This document shows positions 17,991-28,378 of a DNA stretch of 64,000 nucleotides, piece by piece. Origin of the DNA: Micromussa lordhowensis (taxonomy: Eukaryota > Cnidaria > Anthozoa > Scleractinia > Lobophylliidae); NCBI GenBank assembly GCA_964020085.1, contig OZ026607.1, positions 472,501 to 536,500 on the forward strand. The letters run 5' to 3'. A program made the translations under genes and the position numbers. Numbering within the stretch: the stretch's first letter is position 1; each line of letters starts with the position of its first letter. The notes below the pieces were generated by a model that was not told where the DNA came from, did no database searches, and saw only the letters and a program-made list of their open reading frames with translations.

Positions 17991-18451
17991 TGAAAGGACG
18001 GGATGAAAAGGGGTATCCCCTGGAAGGTGTGGACGTGGTACCAGAGCATAAAGGAAAGCGGAAACCGTTATACAGTAAAGAACAAGATTTTCATGCTGGC
18101 AAGATTGAATGCAGTTTGTCTAGACTCGTTGAACTATTACAACAAGCCAACGAAAGAGTGGAACAACTGAAAGACAATGTGCAGTATTGGAGTCGTAAAT
18201 ACCATAGCTTATACCAAGAACACCTGGCTTTAAAGCACGGGGACCTTTGCGAAATGTGTCAGACTATCAGAGACACCACACCACCCGGAGACACTCTTAC
18301 AGTGTGTACGAATTGCAGTCGAAATAAAGCCAGTTTGAGGTTTAAACTCGAGAAGAAAGAGACTGAACTCCGTTATTGGCAAGACTGCTACGAATTGTTA
18401 CTCCAACAACATTTCGAGGATGACAGAAGAGGTTATGATGGTACCCACTAA
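17990..18451 (+). CDS. Coiled-coil protein with a four-cysteine zinc-like motif (153 aa)
   Basis: Two coiled-coil segments (about residues 40-80 and 115-145) surround CEMCQ ... VCTNC, two CxxC pairs about 15 residues apart that could bind zinc. No known family recognised. Starts in the TGATG overlap, though an in-frame ATG 12 bases earlier is also possible. Overlaps the next gene by 17 bases. Confidence 0.7.
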   Translation: MKGRDEKGYPLEGVDVVPEHKGKRKPLYSKEQDFHAGKIECSLSRLVELLQQANERVEQLKDNVQYWSRKYHSLYQEHLALKHGDLCEMCQTIRDTTPPGDTLTVCTNCSRNKASLRFKLEKKETELRYWQDCYELLLQQHFEDDRRGYDGTH

Positions 18452-19034
18452 CGAGTTTGACCAACTGGTCCAGTATTACAAGGGAGAAATCACCGACAAT
18501 GCCTTGTTGAACAAAGCGGGACGATTGGCCGCCGAAAGTCACCTGATACTCCGTGATAAATCGATTCCCGATTCGATTGCCATCAAGAAAATTAAACCTT
18601 TAGCGCGTCAGAGAGGTCGTTTAACCAAACGGATCAGACAAATTGGTCCTTTGTCGAGCAATAGTGCTGACGTCGGCGAAGAGGAGGATGAGGAAGAAGG
18701 AGATTTGGTGAAGGGTCCGCTAGAGACCATGTTCAAACAATTGATTAAGAACACTTCTCGAGGTTCGAAGACCCCGAAGATCAAGGAGGAAGCTACACCG
18801 TCTACGTCAGGTGTTAAAAAGAAGTCACCCGTTGCTAAAACACCCATTCCAACTGACTCGGATCTGGGAACGCTCCTAAGAAAGGCTGACATTCTCCTGG
18901 GTAAAGACAAACGCAAAGGCAAGGGTAAACGTAAAAACGAGGCCGAACGCTTAAAACCTACGAGTGGCTGGGAAGATGGGGCCAAAGGAAAAAAACTGAG
19001 AAGAAATCTACAACACGATTATGACACGACCTAA
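18435..19034 (+). CDS. Charged core-type protein (199 aa)
   Basis: N-terminal MMVPTNEFDQLVQYYKGEIT is like the start of a protein widespread in cnidarian Polintons. Then a basic region, an acidic run EEEDEEEGD (about residues 85-93), a Ser/Thr/Pro/Lys linker and a Lys-rich tail. Probably disordered and DNA-binding, comparable with adenovirus core proteins by composition only. Another in-frame ATG lies 15 bases upstream (18420). The copies differ in one residue near the C terminus (Gly versus Trp in WEDxAKG). Confidence 0.7.
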   Translation: MMVPTNEFDQLVQYYKGEITDNALLNKAGRLAAESHLILRDKSIPDSIAIKKIKPLARQRGRLTKRIRQIGPLSSNSADVGEEEDEEEGDLVKGPLETMFKQLIKNTSRGSKTPKIKEEATPSTSGVKKKSPVAKTPIPTDSDLGTLLRKADILLGKDKRKGKGKRKNEAERLKPTSGWEDGAKGKKLRRNLQHDYDTT

Positions 19035-19371
19035 GACCCGTACGCGCAAGTACCGTCAACGTGGACGTGGTTTTGACATTCAAAAATGGCTGGGCAAGAC
19101 GGGGATTGAATTTCACTGGCCTGCGTACCAATTTATGGGTCCGGGTACAAAGTTGGCCAAGAGACTCAAACGAGGTGATCCAGGCATCAATAGACTGGAC
19201 AAGATTGCCAAGCAACACGATATCGATTATTCCAAAGCCAAGAATCTGAGAGACAAGTGGAAAGCCGATACGAAGATGATCAAGGCCATTGATAAACTAC
19301 CCGGCAGCAAAACGATGACTGAAAAGATTGTCAAGAGAATCATGCAGGCCAAGAAAAAGTTAAAATTGTAA
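19021..19371 (+). CDS. Parvovirus-VP1-like phospholipase A2 protein (116 aa)
   Basis: Calcium-loop-like YQFMGPGTKL (about residues 36-45) and catalytic AKQHDIDYSKAK (His66-Asp67, Tyr70), then KADTKMI, in the order and spacing of the PLA2 domain found at the N terminus of parvovirus VP1. In parvoviruses it opens the endosomal membrane; here it stands alone with a basic head and a Lys-rich tail, and would be a virion or entry factor. Overlaps the previous gene by 14 bases. This copy has Ala at residue 35 where the second copy has Gly, and Gly is the usual residue of the PGYxxxGPG motif. Confidence 0.85.
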   Translation: MTRPKTRTRKYRQRGRGFDIQKWLGKTGIEFHWPAYQFMGPGTKLAKRLKRGDPGINRLDKIAKQHDIDYSKAKNLRDKWKADTKMIKAIDKLPGSKTMTEKIVKRIMQAKKKLKL

Positions 19372-19402
19372 TCAATTTCTCCCTTTGGAGTTTGTGTTAC
19401 TC

Positions 19403-19408
19403 AATAAA
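19403..19408 (+). terminator. Poly(A) signal of the second late block
   Basis: AATAAA 31 bases after the PLA2-protein stop; a GT-rich stretch (GACTCTGTGTTC) follows within 40 bases. Confidence 0.65.
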
Positions 19409-20285
19409 AGTTGAAAAAGGAATCATCAGACTCTGTGTTCATTTTAAACAGTTTAATGACATAATTCTCATTGATTATTAAACACGTGATATCGCGTACC
19501 CCCCCTATCCCCCGTCATCTCATTGGCTCCTAGCCTACCATTGTTTATCCTTTTGTGTAAACAATTTTATTAATCAAACGTTGTAAGCAAAATCATTTTA
19601 CTTGTGACTTCGTCCAGTGTGCATAAGGATAGTTTCCCTTTCTGTCTTGGTGGAATGGAGTTGACTGATCGCGAATTGTGTGACGCTTTGGAGGAATTTG
19701 AAAGGACTATGGTTGATGTAAGTGAATTATTCTTGTCGCTATTGGAAAACTGCTTCAACTACTATAGTTGATGAACTAGGAGCGATGTAAAGTTTTTGTT
19801 GAATCTTTAATTTAAGTGCAAAAAGTTTGCTTTAAATGCCTTCGATGTTTAGTTTCTAAGCATGTGGTCGGTTATAATTCATTTCACGTTCTAACTAATT
19901 ATGTGAATTCCTCAAGGGTGGGTTAAAATGCTCCGGTTGCATGGTGTTTTTTCTCGAGGAAACAGCTTCATTCAACCTTCGTTAACTTTCATTGTCAGTT
20001 TATTTCCACTTGAAGTATTTCAGTGATGATCTAGTAGTTACGACGTTGGGTTTACTTATTTTTGTTATTGAACGTGCTACGTCGGAGTTTTTGATTCAGA
20101 ATATTACATATGTTGATAACCGTGTTTCCCACGTGCTTTGTAAAAGTACTAGACGGTGATTGGTGTCTACTCGTTTCCTTATTTGGTCACATTTTGTTAT
20201 GATTGGTCAGATATGACATCATCTAGTTAAGATAAATCGTGCATGTGCATCATTGAGTCATTTCATAGCTAGTCGTGAGACAGTC
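19409..20285 (+). promoter_or_regulatory. PolB upstream region with a 38-codon frame and inverted CCAAT boxes
   Basis: About 880 bases without an established gene. A short frame, 19657-19773 (MELTDRELCDALEEF ...), is open for 38 codons and carries a good splice-donor word, GATGTAAGTGAA, near 19707. ATTGG/ATTGGT (inverted CCAAT) occurs near 19522, 20159 and 20203. No convincing TATA box; GATAAAT lies near 20231. The donor does not join to PolB in frame at the acceptor-like sites I tried. Confidence 0.45.
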
Positions 20286-21863
20286 ATGTTTACTCCACAG
20301 CCACATCAGCATGCTTCACGCCGGAGCCGTTCTCTTTCACCTGTACGTTCACCTCGACATGTGGTTCCTCGCCGAAATCGATCCCTGGGGCGTCAGCCAG
20401 TTCCTGTAGGAACTAAAAGGTCGTACGACGAGGCATTTTTTGATGACGATGACGACGATTGGATCTTCCATCCAGCTTTAGACCCGTACATGGAGACGTC
20501 CCCATCAACCGGCGCGTCTTCGGACCGACCCTCTTCGCCTCCGGGAGGGGTAATGACTGGTGGGGGACCATCACAGCCGCTGTTGGATTTTGAGATGCGC
20601 CCCGTAGGACCTCGACGTAATTGGCGAGATGTCCTGCATAAACAGAGATACCAGGCTCGCATACAACAACACCGTGAGGCCAATCCCATTGACGACTTGG
20701 GACGAGAGGTCACGGAAGCCTTACGACGAACCATCCACCGTCAGATTAAAGCCGACAGCACCCTCAAACCTCATCACACGTTGCATTTCACTATGCAATC
20801 AGACGCATTCACCCATGCATTTCAATCAACGACGTTTACTGTGAGTGAATTTGAAGAGGGTTCAGATCGCTTAGACACGTACCTACAAGCCCTGGCATCC
20901 AGACTCAATTCCAATCAAGCCTTCGAAGCAGACGACTCGTTCACGGTGGAGACCACGTTTATTCATACCCCTGCCCCTGGTAGTGGACATGGTAAACGCT
21001 ACAAACCAAGCAGTGCAGCCGTTCGTGGAATCGTCAAACGTTCACGCGTCACCATCAAGAACAGAGATGCATTATGTTGTGCGCGGGCTATCGTGACCAT
21101 GAAAGCCTTGGTTGATGCCAACGGCAATACAGGGGATCGTCATTACAAAAACCTCAAACAAGGTTATCCTGTCCAAGAGCGATTGGCCAAGGAACTCCAT
21201 CGTCTAGCAGGGGTACCCGAGGGACCATGTGGCATCTCCGAACTACAAAAGTTCAAAGCGGTTCTCCCTGGCTACCAGATTAAAGTCATGTCTATTGACC
21301 CTCCTCACATGCTGATCTTCGTGGGACCCACACCATCGGACAAGATCATCCGTATCATCAAAGAAGATAACCATTACGACGGGTGTAACTCATTCTCGGG
21401 TTTTTTGTCCAAGAGTTACTTCTGCGATGAGTGCAATCGGGGGTACGACCACAACGATCACGAAAATCATCCCTGTAAAGGAAAATGGTGTCCATCTTGT
21501 CATCGAAAAGACTGCCCAGATTTCGCGGAAGCTAAACGACTGTTGGGTCCCGGAAAATTCCCTTCACCCTCTTCGCCTTGCCGTCTGTGTCATCGATCCT
21601 TCTTTGGTGAGGACTGTTACTCTTACCATCTTCATCGTCGCAGTAAAAACATTTCATCCATCTGTGACACTTACAAAAAATGTCTTGAGTGTTGCAAGAC
21701 CTATGAAGCAAAACCAAGAAAAGAAGTCACGGAGGGGATAGAAGATCCAGAGATCATATCTGCGGTTGGGGCAAATGCCCCATTTGTGAACAACAAGTGC
21801 ATGTTGCCTCCCATCAATGTTACATCCAACCCATTCCAGAAGAGGAGGATGATCCCAAAGTGA
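20286..21863 (+). pseudogene. polB: Polinton DNA polymerase B, N-terminal part (frameshifted)
   Basis: Encodes an Arg/Ser-rich head (RRSRSLSPVRSPR), an acidic run, and then the N-terminal Polinton-PolB region with LCCARAIVTMKA, AGVPEGPCG and a cysteine/histidine-rich stretch (YFCDECNRGYDHND, CPSCHRKDC). The frame stays homologous to about 21715 and then leaves the family pattern; the continuing zinc-like HICGWGKCPIC lies in another frame. The frame change falls between 21707 and about 21758, near an A-rich AAGAAAAGAAG. The start is the ATG at 20286. The same shift is in the second copy. Confidence 0.85.
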
Positions 21864-24598
21864 AAAGGGTGTCGCGGAACGAAGTAGGGACCCGTCACTT
21901 CATCGAGCCCGATGCTGAAGATGCAGATACCAGAGTGTGGGTGGAAAGAGATCCACCCCTCCAAGTGTATTGTGATTATGAAGCGACCGTGGACGAGGAG
22001 GGAGTGCAAACGCCCATCTTGCTCGGCGCCGAGAGCAACGAAGAAGACCACACAGAGTTCTTCTATGGTGCAGACTGTACAAAATCTTTCTTTGAATGGT
22101 TGGAATCTTTGGCTATTGATCAAGACGGAGATGATCGGAACGTAATTGCTGTCTTCCATAACCTCAAAGGATATGACGGGATGTTTCTATTACAACATTG
22201 CTATGCGAACCATCGAGAAGTCACGAATCAGATCACCGTCGGTACCAAAGTGCTTTCCTTCAAGTCAGACCGATTGACCTTCAAAGACTCTCTCTGCTTC
22301 CTTTCTTTTCCTCTTGCTACTTTTCCGTCTACCTTTGGCATCCAAGAATTGGTCAAAGGGTTCTTCCCCCACAAATTGAACACGCAGGAAAATCAAGGCT
22401 ACGAAGGACCCATGCCTCCTGCTGAGATGTATGATCCTGATGGCATGTCACCTAAGAAGAAAGCAGAATTTGAGAGGTGGTACGCCGAGAAGGTCGCTAC
22501 CAACTATCATTTCGTCATGCGACGAGAGATGGAAGCCTACTGTGAATCGGACGTCAAACTCCTAAAAGCCGGATGTCAAAAGTTCAGGAAAGAATTTCAG
22601 CAACATGCCGAATTTGACCCCATCGAGGAGTGTGTAACCATTGCGTCTGCGTGCAATCGGTTCTGGCGAAAGAAACTCCTGACTCCCAACAGCATAGCCA
22701 CAGAACCCATGCAAGGATGGCAAGGAGCTCGTAGCAACCAGTCCGTAAAAGCATTCAAGTGGTTAGCCTGGCAGGAACACCTGCTTCGTCGTGACAGTCG
22801 CTTTAACGACGAACCTCAAGAAGACCGCATTCAACACGCGAACAATGGCGGCGAGCAGAGAGTGCTAAACTTCCTAGTAGATGGCCTCGATGTACAGAAC
22901 CACGCGGTCTATGAATTCCATGGATGTCTATGGCACGGCTGTCCTCGTTGTCATCCCAATCATCGTGACCGACATTCCAAATTCCATCCTGATCGTACCA
23001 TCCAAGAATTGTATGAAGCCACTCAACAGAAACACCGTCTTCTGCGCCAGCACGGGTATCAGCTTCAAATCATGTGGGAATGTGATTGGGATCGTGAAGT
23101 CAAAAGCAATGAAGATCTCAAACAGTTCCTAGCATCCTACGAGACGGTTGAACCTCTTAATCCAAGAGATGCCTTCTTTGGGGGAAGAACCAATGCCGTT
23201 CGTCTCCATCATGCGGCCAACGAGGATCAGGGTGAACAAATCAAGTATGTCGATGTGACCTCTCTCTATCCATGGGTAAACAAGACCCAGCAGTATCCCA
23301 TTGGTCATCCCATCATTATCACCAACCCAGAGAACCAAGACATCCAGGCGTACTTTGGTATAGCCAAAGTAGATGTGATTCCCCCTCATCACCTGTATCA
23401 TCCCGTCTTGCCCTTCCGACATGGAGGTAAACTCACTTTACCTCTATGCAGAACCTGCATGGAAGAAGAGATGACCAAAGGCCCCTTGGAAAAATCGCAT
23501 CATTGTCCTCACTCTCCAGAGGAACGTCTTCTTAGGGGCACGTGGTGCACCCCTGAGCTCGTCAAAGCAGTAGAGGTCGGGTACCGCATTGTACACATCC
23601 ACGAGGTCTGGCATTTTCCAAAGGAGCAACGTCAAGAAGGGCTCTTTGCTGACTATGTCAACACATGGTTAAAAATAAAACAAGAATCAGCCGGGTATCC
23701 TGGATGGGCGCAGACTGATGAACAAAAACAGCAATACGTCCGTGACTACCAAGCCAAAGAAGGCATCACCTTAGATCCTCTCCTCATCGAAAAAAATCCA
23801 GGACGTAAAGCTATGGCAAAGTTGATGTTGAATAGTTTCTGGGGCAAGTTTGGCGAAAATCTTCACAAGAAAACCACGGAAACCGTTACCACACCAGCTC
23901 AGCTTTTTGCCCTAGTGTCAGACACCTTCACAGACATCCACACGGTCCGCATTTGTTCGCACGATTCCTTGGAAGTAGTCTACTCGAATTTGAGGGAAAA
24001 CCAGCGCGACAACGGACGTGTCAACATTTTCATTGCCGCTTTCACGACCTGTAGGGCCCGTTTAAAGCTGTACTCCTATTTAGAACTGCTACAACAACAA
24101 GTCCTGTACTTCGACACTGATTCCGTCATTTTCTCCTGGAAGCCTGGCCAACCCGATATTCCTCTGGGAGACTTTTTGGGTGAAATGACCAACGAATTGG
24201 ATGATGGAGATTACATCATCGATTTCACCTCAGCAGGACCCAAGAATTATGGATACAAGACCAAAAACGGTAAAGTGTGCTGCAAAGTGCGAGGGTTCAC
24301 CCTCAATGTTCGTGGTCAACAACAGCTCAACTACCACATCATGCGTCAGAACCTTCTGGAGGAGTTGACGGATCCTCTTGACGAACGCAGAAACATCGAC
24401 GTCGTCAATCCCAATTTCTTCACCAGACATCCGGCCACCAAACAGCTCAAAGTGGGTCCACGCACCAAACGATATGGATTGGTGTTTGACAAACGTGTGG
24501 TCGATCCGGACACCTTCAAGTCCTATCCTTATGGATACACACCATCTAGTTTCAATGATGTGGACATGGAAAATGCTGAAACCTTGATGGAATTGTAA
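21797..24598 (+). pseudogene. polB: Polinton DNA polymerase B, exonuclease and polymerase part (frameshifted)
   Basis: Open from 21707 in this frame, without its own ATG near the front, so it needs the upstream frame. Exonuclease motifs: YCDYEAT, FHNLKGYDGM and YCESDVKLL. Polymerase motifs: A, DVTSLYPWVN; B, KLMLNSFWGKFG; C, LYFDTDSVIF. All catalytic acidic residues are present. It is the protein-primed type that copies linear genomes from their inverted ends. Without frameshifting, no complete polymerase is made. Confidence 0.92.
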
Positions 24599-24732
24599 AT
24601 AGTTTTCTTAGCCTTTCACGTCAGCGAACACACCACGTTGGACATTGCTGTCTTTTTTCTCCCTCAACGCACAGACTAATGATATACGTTAATTGTGAAA
24701 AATGTTTATGGGCGTCCTCCCACTAAGGGAGA
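24599..24732 (+). other. PolB 3' region
   Basis: Non-coding. Contains a potential hairpin, GTCCTCCCAC ... GGGAGAGGAC, at about 24714-24737, at the inner edge of the right inverted repeat. The likely PolB poly(A) signal, AATAAA, is within the repeat at about 24770. Confidence 0.5.
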
Positions 24733-25089
24733 GGACACAGGTCCCTCTTGTAAAGAATATAGGACTTTTTAATAAATACATTTGTTTCACATTTGATTTA
24801 CATGTGTGTAGATTGATTCTCGAGTCCGAAGGGACCGATCCCAGGCCTGCGCGTCCCGTCGGCCATTTTCTCACCCAAAACAAACTCCTATGGAAACCTG
24901 GGACCTCGTTTCCAGGTTTCCGAGCCGCTACCGCCATCTTGAATTCTTAATTCGCCTCCTGATTGGTCCGATTTTCAAGACGCCATCTTGGATTTGGAAA
25001 ACAATAGAGTCTATTGTTCTCGAAACAATAGCCTATTGTCTTTCTCGGCTCCTGATTGGTTACCGTCCCTATGAGCGTGGTATAGTAGT
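24733..25089. repeat. Right terminal inverted repeat of the Polinton
   Basis: Inverted match of 5113-5449; the inner and outer parts are conserved while the middle (about 24850-24935) is different and longer. It contains the CCAAT/YY1-like motifs and palindromes in inverse order and ends in GGTATAGTAGT next to the target-site duplication. Confidence 0.9.
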
Positions 25090-25095
25090 GTACTG
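25090..25095. other. Polinton target-site duplication, right copy (GTACTG)
   Basis: Identical to 5107-5112. Confidence 0.9.
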
Positions 25096-26143
25096 TGCTA
25101 CTGATCTAGGCCTACCGTCCACACTATTCCGTCACAAAAACGCAGCTTTATTTCTACGATTAGGTAATCACGTGGTTTCCAACAAATGACCGCTGACCGG
25201 TGTGGTGGGTTTCAGAGGAACGAGAATTCACGCTGACTACCCATGTAAATCATTTCGAAAGCAACAAAAACTGCCTTTTAATATTCCATACCTCAACTTT
25301 TAATCGTTCGTTTGGTGGCCTGTCCGAGCTCTACCGTTCCGACACGCTGAGCAAAATTCAAGCTACACACTGTCTCAGCAACGTTCTTTTCCACAGGTGC
25401 AACTTGAACAACCATAAGCGTCTTAGAGTCACCTCCTGTACATGAAATTATATTCTAAGTCAAACTATTCTCGCATTAAAATTTTTAATTGGTTCTAACT
25501 AATGATCAATAGCGTCGTGCACTATTACTACAAATATATTACATCACCAGAGACCCCCCACATGACTCAGACAAGAATTACAGTTTGATAGAAGGTTTTG
25601 TATTGGCGCGTTGTCTAACACTGCTACCTTGGGTAATGGAAAACGGATTCAAAGAGTTCAGAAAAGAGCCTAAATGTGACAAATTGCATGAGGATCGTAC
25701 AAAGCCGCAGTGACAGTCGGACAGATACCAAAACCTTCCGGAATTTTCGACTGTAGTCGATCAGAATAGTCAACGAGGAAACGTATGACGAAGAAACTTA
25801 TTTGCTGTTTATCCTGGTCTAGAAGAGAAGATTTATCAGCTGACTTATTGCCAGATATATCTCAAACTTGACAACCCGAGCCGTCCGCTTAAAGGAATAC
25901 GATAGAACAGCACCACATATCATTATTTAATACCCCTGAGGCAATTCTACATTCATAGCAGAATTAGTGTCCTGGGCAATTTGGAGGACCTAGATTTTAA
26001 TGTTGCCATATTTATCTGACCACATAAATAAATCTGTGACTGTGAGCAGACCTCAAATGGAAACATTTCAGATCTTAGTTATGTTGGCGCGATAGTGTAA
26101 CATAACTGGGCGCGGGCTAAAACTGTTTTTATAGACAAAGACT
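25096..26143. other. Right host flank (first copy), no gene seen
   Basis: Unique host-type sequence with no supported frame, RNA or repeat. It recurs at 36777-37824 as part of the tandem duplication, with a few differences (for example near 25637 and 25670). Confidence 0.6.
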
Positions 26144-26986
26144 GCAGAACAAAGCAATTACACGGATGGAAAGCGACACGTGCTAAGGTTCACACCCCAC
26201 ATTGAAGTGTTCCACTTGAACAAATTATTGGTACCAGGTGTGCAGATTGGAATCCAAATGTATTTCAATTCTCCCAATTTGTTCTTGAATGGTGTGAATG
26301 TAGCTGGAAGATTGACACATGAAAATGTCAAAGTGAGAATGTACCTGTGTCAAGTAAGGCTCAACCCCAGCGTCTACCGAGAGTTGATGACGAAAATGAA
26401 CGTCAACAGAACCATAGTGGCTTACCCGACCGTGAGAAGTGAAATTAGGACCTTCAACATGCAAGGAAACCAGCAAAGATACGAGTGCAACAATTTATTT
26501 CAAGGCCGAATTCCTAACAGAGTCATCGTGGGGCTTGTGCATTCAGATGCCTTCAATGGTAATGTGGCACGTGACCCATTCTGTTTTCAAAAGTTTGGTG
26601 TGAGTAACATCAGGCAACTGGTCAGAGGAGAAGAGTATCCATACGAGACCCTGGAACTAGTGCACAACAACAGTACTCAAGATTTGAGAGGTTACTATCG
26701 GTTCTTACAAGCCAAAGGATGTTTGTGCAAGCATCAAGGAAACATGGTGAGAAGTGAAGACTGGGGTCAAGGCAAGAATTGCACACTGTTTGTATTTGAC
26801 AACGCAGCCAACGGATGTTTGGACAGTCCAGTGTTGAATCCCAAACAGTCAGGAGAGTTACAGATTGTGCTGAACTTCGGTGCACCACCAGGTAACAACA
26901 TCACTGTCATCCTGTACGGAGAGTTTGAGAACCTCTTGGAAATAGACAAGAACAAAGCCGTGTTGTACGACATTTACCAACGCTAA
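26144..26986 (+). pseudogene. Major capsid protein, C-terminal fragment (copy B)
   Basis: Starts at the duplication junction, so the first 43% of the capsid gene is missing and no ATG precedes it. The rest is open to the normal stop. One visible change is Thr to Lys in LQAxGCLCK. Confidence 0.9.
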
Positions 26987-27549
26987 TGGAGAAAGTACCT
27001 CTGAATAACGTGCAACTGGATCATTTGGCGACAGCAGATGCCGTCTTGAAACCCTACTTTTACGGCACGGTGGCTTGCGATCGATTACCAAGTCGACCGA
27101 TCAAGAAAGAACCTCGTGGGTACATTGTGAACACAGATCCGCACTATAGAGGGGGACGACACTGGCTGGCACTTTGGACCCATAGTGGAAATGTATGTGA
27201 GGTAATGGACAGCTACGCCCTACCATTGGAGTCTTACGAGACAACAGAGCCCCTGCAAGACTGGTTAAAAAGCCAATGGAAATATGTCATTTACAACGGA
27301 CAGTCTCTGCAATCGATTTACAGTAAAAGTTGTGGCGATTACGCCTTGTTCTATTTAAAGGACAGAGCGAGAGGTCAAAGCATGAATGAGTTCTTGAGAC
27401 GTTTCTCGAAACATGATTATGTAAACAACGATCACAAAGTAGGTCAGATGTTAAAAAAGTTGATCGAGAAAGAGTTAGAATGGGATCAAGTGTGTAAAAT
27501 GAAACATCACCAAGACACTTCACGTTGTGGTGTAAGACATTTAGTGTAA
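26986..27549 (+). CDS. Adenain-like protease, copy B (187 aa)
   Basis: Same protein as 15305-15868, with the His, acidic and Cys catalytic residues kept. The upstream promoter and the front of the block are absent, so its expression is doubtful. Confidence 0.85.
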   Translation: MEKVPLNNVQLDHLATADAVLKPYFYGTVACDRLPSRPIKKEPRGYIVNTDPHYRGGRHWLALWTHSGNVCEVMDSYALPLESYETTEPLQDWLKSQWKYVIYNGQSLQSIYSKSCGDYALFYLKDRARGQSMNEFLRRFSKHDYVNNDHKVGQMLKKLIEKELEWDQVCKMKHHQDTSRCGVRHLV

Positions 27550-27563
27550 TGATTGTTGGTTTC

Positions 27564-27569
27564 ACAATA
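27564..27569 (+). terminator. Poly(A) signal, copy B
   Basis: AATAAA equivalent to 15883-15888. Confidence 0.55.
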
Positions 27570-27599
27570 AAATATGGTTGAAAACATGTTCTGTGTAAT

Positions 27600-27666
27600 G
27601 ATCTTGTAGTACAATGGTTAGTATCCTCTGGAGGTCAGAGATTGAACCCACAGCGCCGATCTTTTT
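27600..27666 (+). ncRNA. tRNA-like unit, copy B
   Basis: Identical in sequence to 15919-15985, with A box, weak B box and T5 tract. Confidence 0.4.
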
Positions 27667-27721
27667 CTTTCCTTGGGGTATCAAAAGCCGCATACCCTTG
27701 CACCTTTAACCATTTGGACTC

Positions 27722-28378
27722 ATGGAACGACGGGAGGCCTTTCGATTTTATACCCCTTCTAGTCTATTGGTGGTGGGTCCTTCAGGGTGTGGCAAGACGG
27801 TGTTTACCACCAACCTTTTACTGAACAATCTCGAATTATTTCATACCAGACCCTCTCAAATACATTATTGCTACGGGGTGTGGCAAGATGGGTTTCAACT
27901 TATGAAAGAACGGGGGATCAAATTTCACGAAGGTGTTCCCGACACAGATCAATTGAAAACGTGGTTTCCTAATGGCGGACTCCTCGTGTTGGACGATCTT
28001 ATGGCTGAAGGAGGGAACGATAAACGGGTGTTGGATCTGTTCACCAAACATTCTCACCATCAGAACGTCACTGTTCTCTATTTGTGTCAAGACATGTTTC
28101 CACCGGGAAAATATGCTAAGAGTATTTCCAGGAACGCCCACTACATCGTAGCCTTCGAAAATCCACGTGATCAATTAGGGATGAGGAATTTACTGCTACA
28201 GGCGTTTCCCACCCAATGGCAAGTTTTACAAGAGACGTTTCAACGTTTGACAGAACGTCCGTTTGGTTATATGGTCTTGGATTTACACCCTGGCAGTTCG
28301 GACGATCAAAGGATTCTCAGCCACCTTTTAAAGGACGAAGGATGTATGCGATGTCACAAATTCATCGAGACACCATGA
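27722..28378 (+). CDS. Packaging ATPase, copy B (218 aa)
   Basis: Same as 16041-16697 with Walker A and B intact; one Lys-to-Glu difference in AFxNPRDQ. Overlaps the next gene as ATGA. Confidence 0.87.
   Translation: MERREAFRFYTPSSLLVVGPSGCGKTVFTTNLLLNNLELFHTRPSQIHYCYGVWQDGFQLMKERGIKFHEGVPDTDQLKTWFPNGGLLVLDDLMAEGGNDKRVLDLFTKHSHHQNVTVLYLCQDMFPPGKYAKSISRNAHYIVAFENPRDQLGMRNLLLQAFPTQWQVLQETFQRLTERPFGYMVLDLHPGSSDDQRILSHLLKDEGCMRCHKFIETP

Larger units (their letters stand above)
5113..25089. mobile_element. Full-length Polinton/Maverick (adintovirus-type) element, 19,977 bp
   Basis: The element is bounded by inverted repeats starting ACTACTATACCACGCTC and by a perfect GTACTG duplication. It encodes the hallmark set: retroviral-type integrase with chromodomain, protein-primed-type PolB, FtsK/HerA-like packaging ATPase, adenain-like cysteine protease, double-jelly-roll-type major capsid protein and penton protein. 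Length is within the usual 15-20 kb. Three genes are interrupted (integrase, a small gene before the capsid gene, PolB), so I call it an endogenous, probably inactive copy. It lies at one side of, or inside, a host kinesin gene. Confidence 0.95.
14463..26143. repeat. Tandem duplication, copy A (11,681 bp)
   Basis: Repeated head-to-tail as 26144-37824. It starts inside the capsid gene and ends in host DNA 1.05 kb beyond the element, so it arose after integration. The breakpoints share the 8-base word GCAGAACA: at the start of copy A, at the A/B junction and at the end of copy B. Confidence 0.93.

Noticed and set aside
20253..20285. Upstream extension of PolB
   Set aside because: Requires a TTG start; the first ATG is at 20286.
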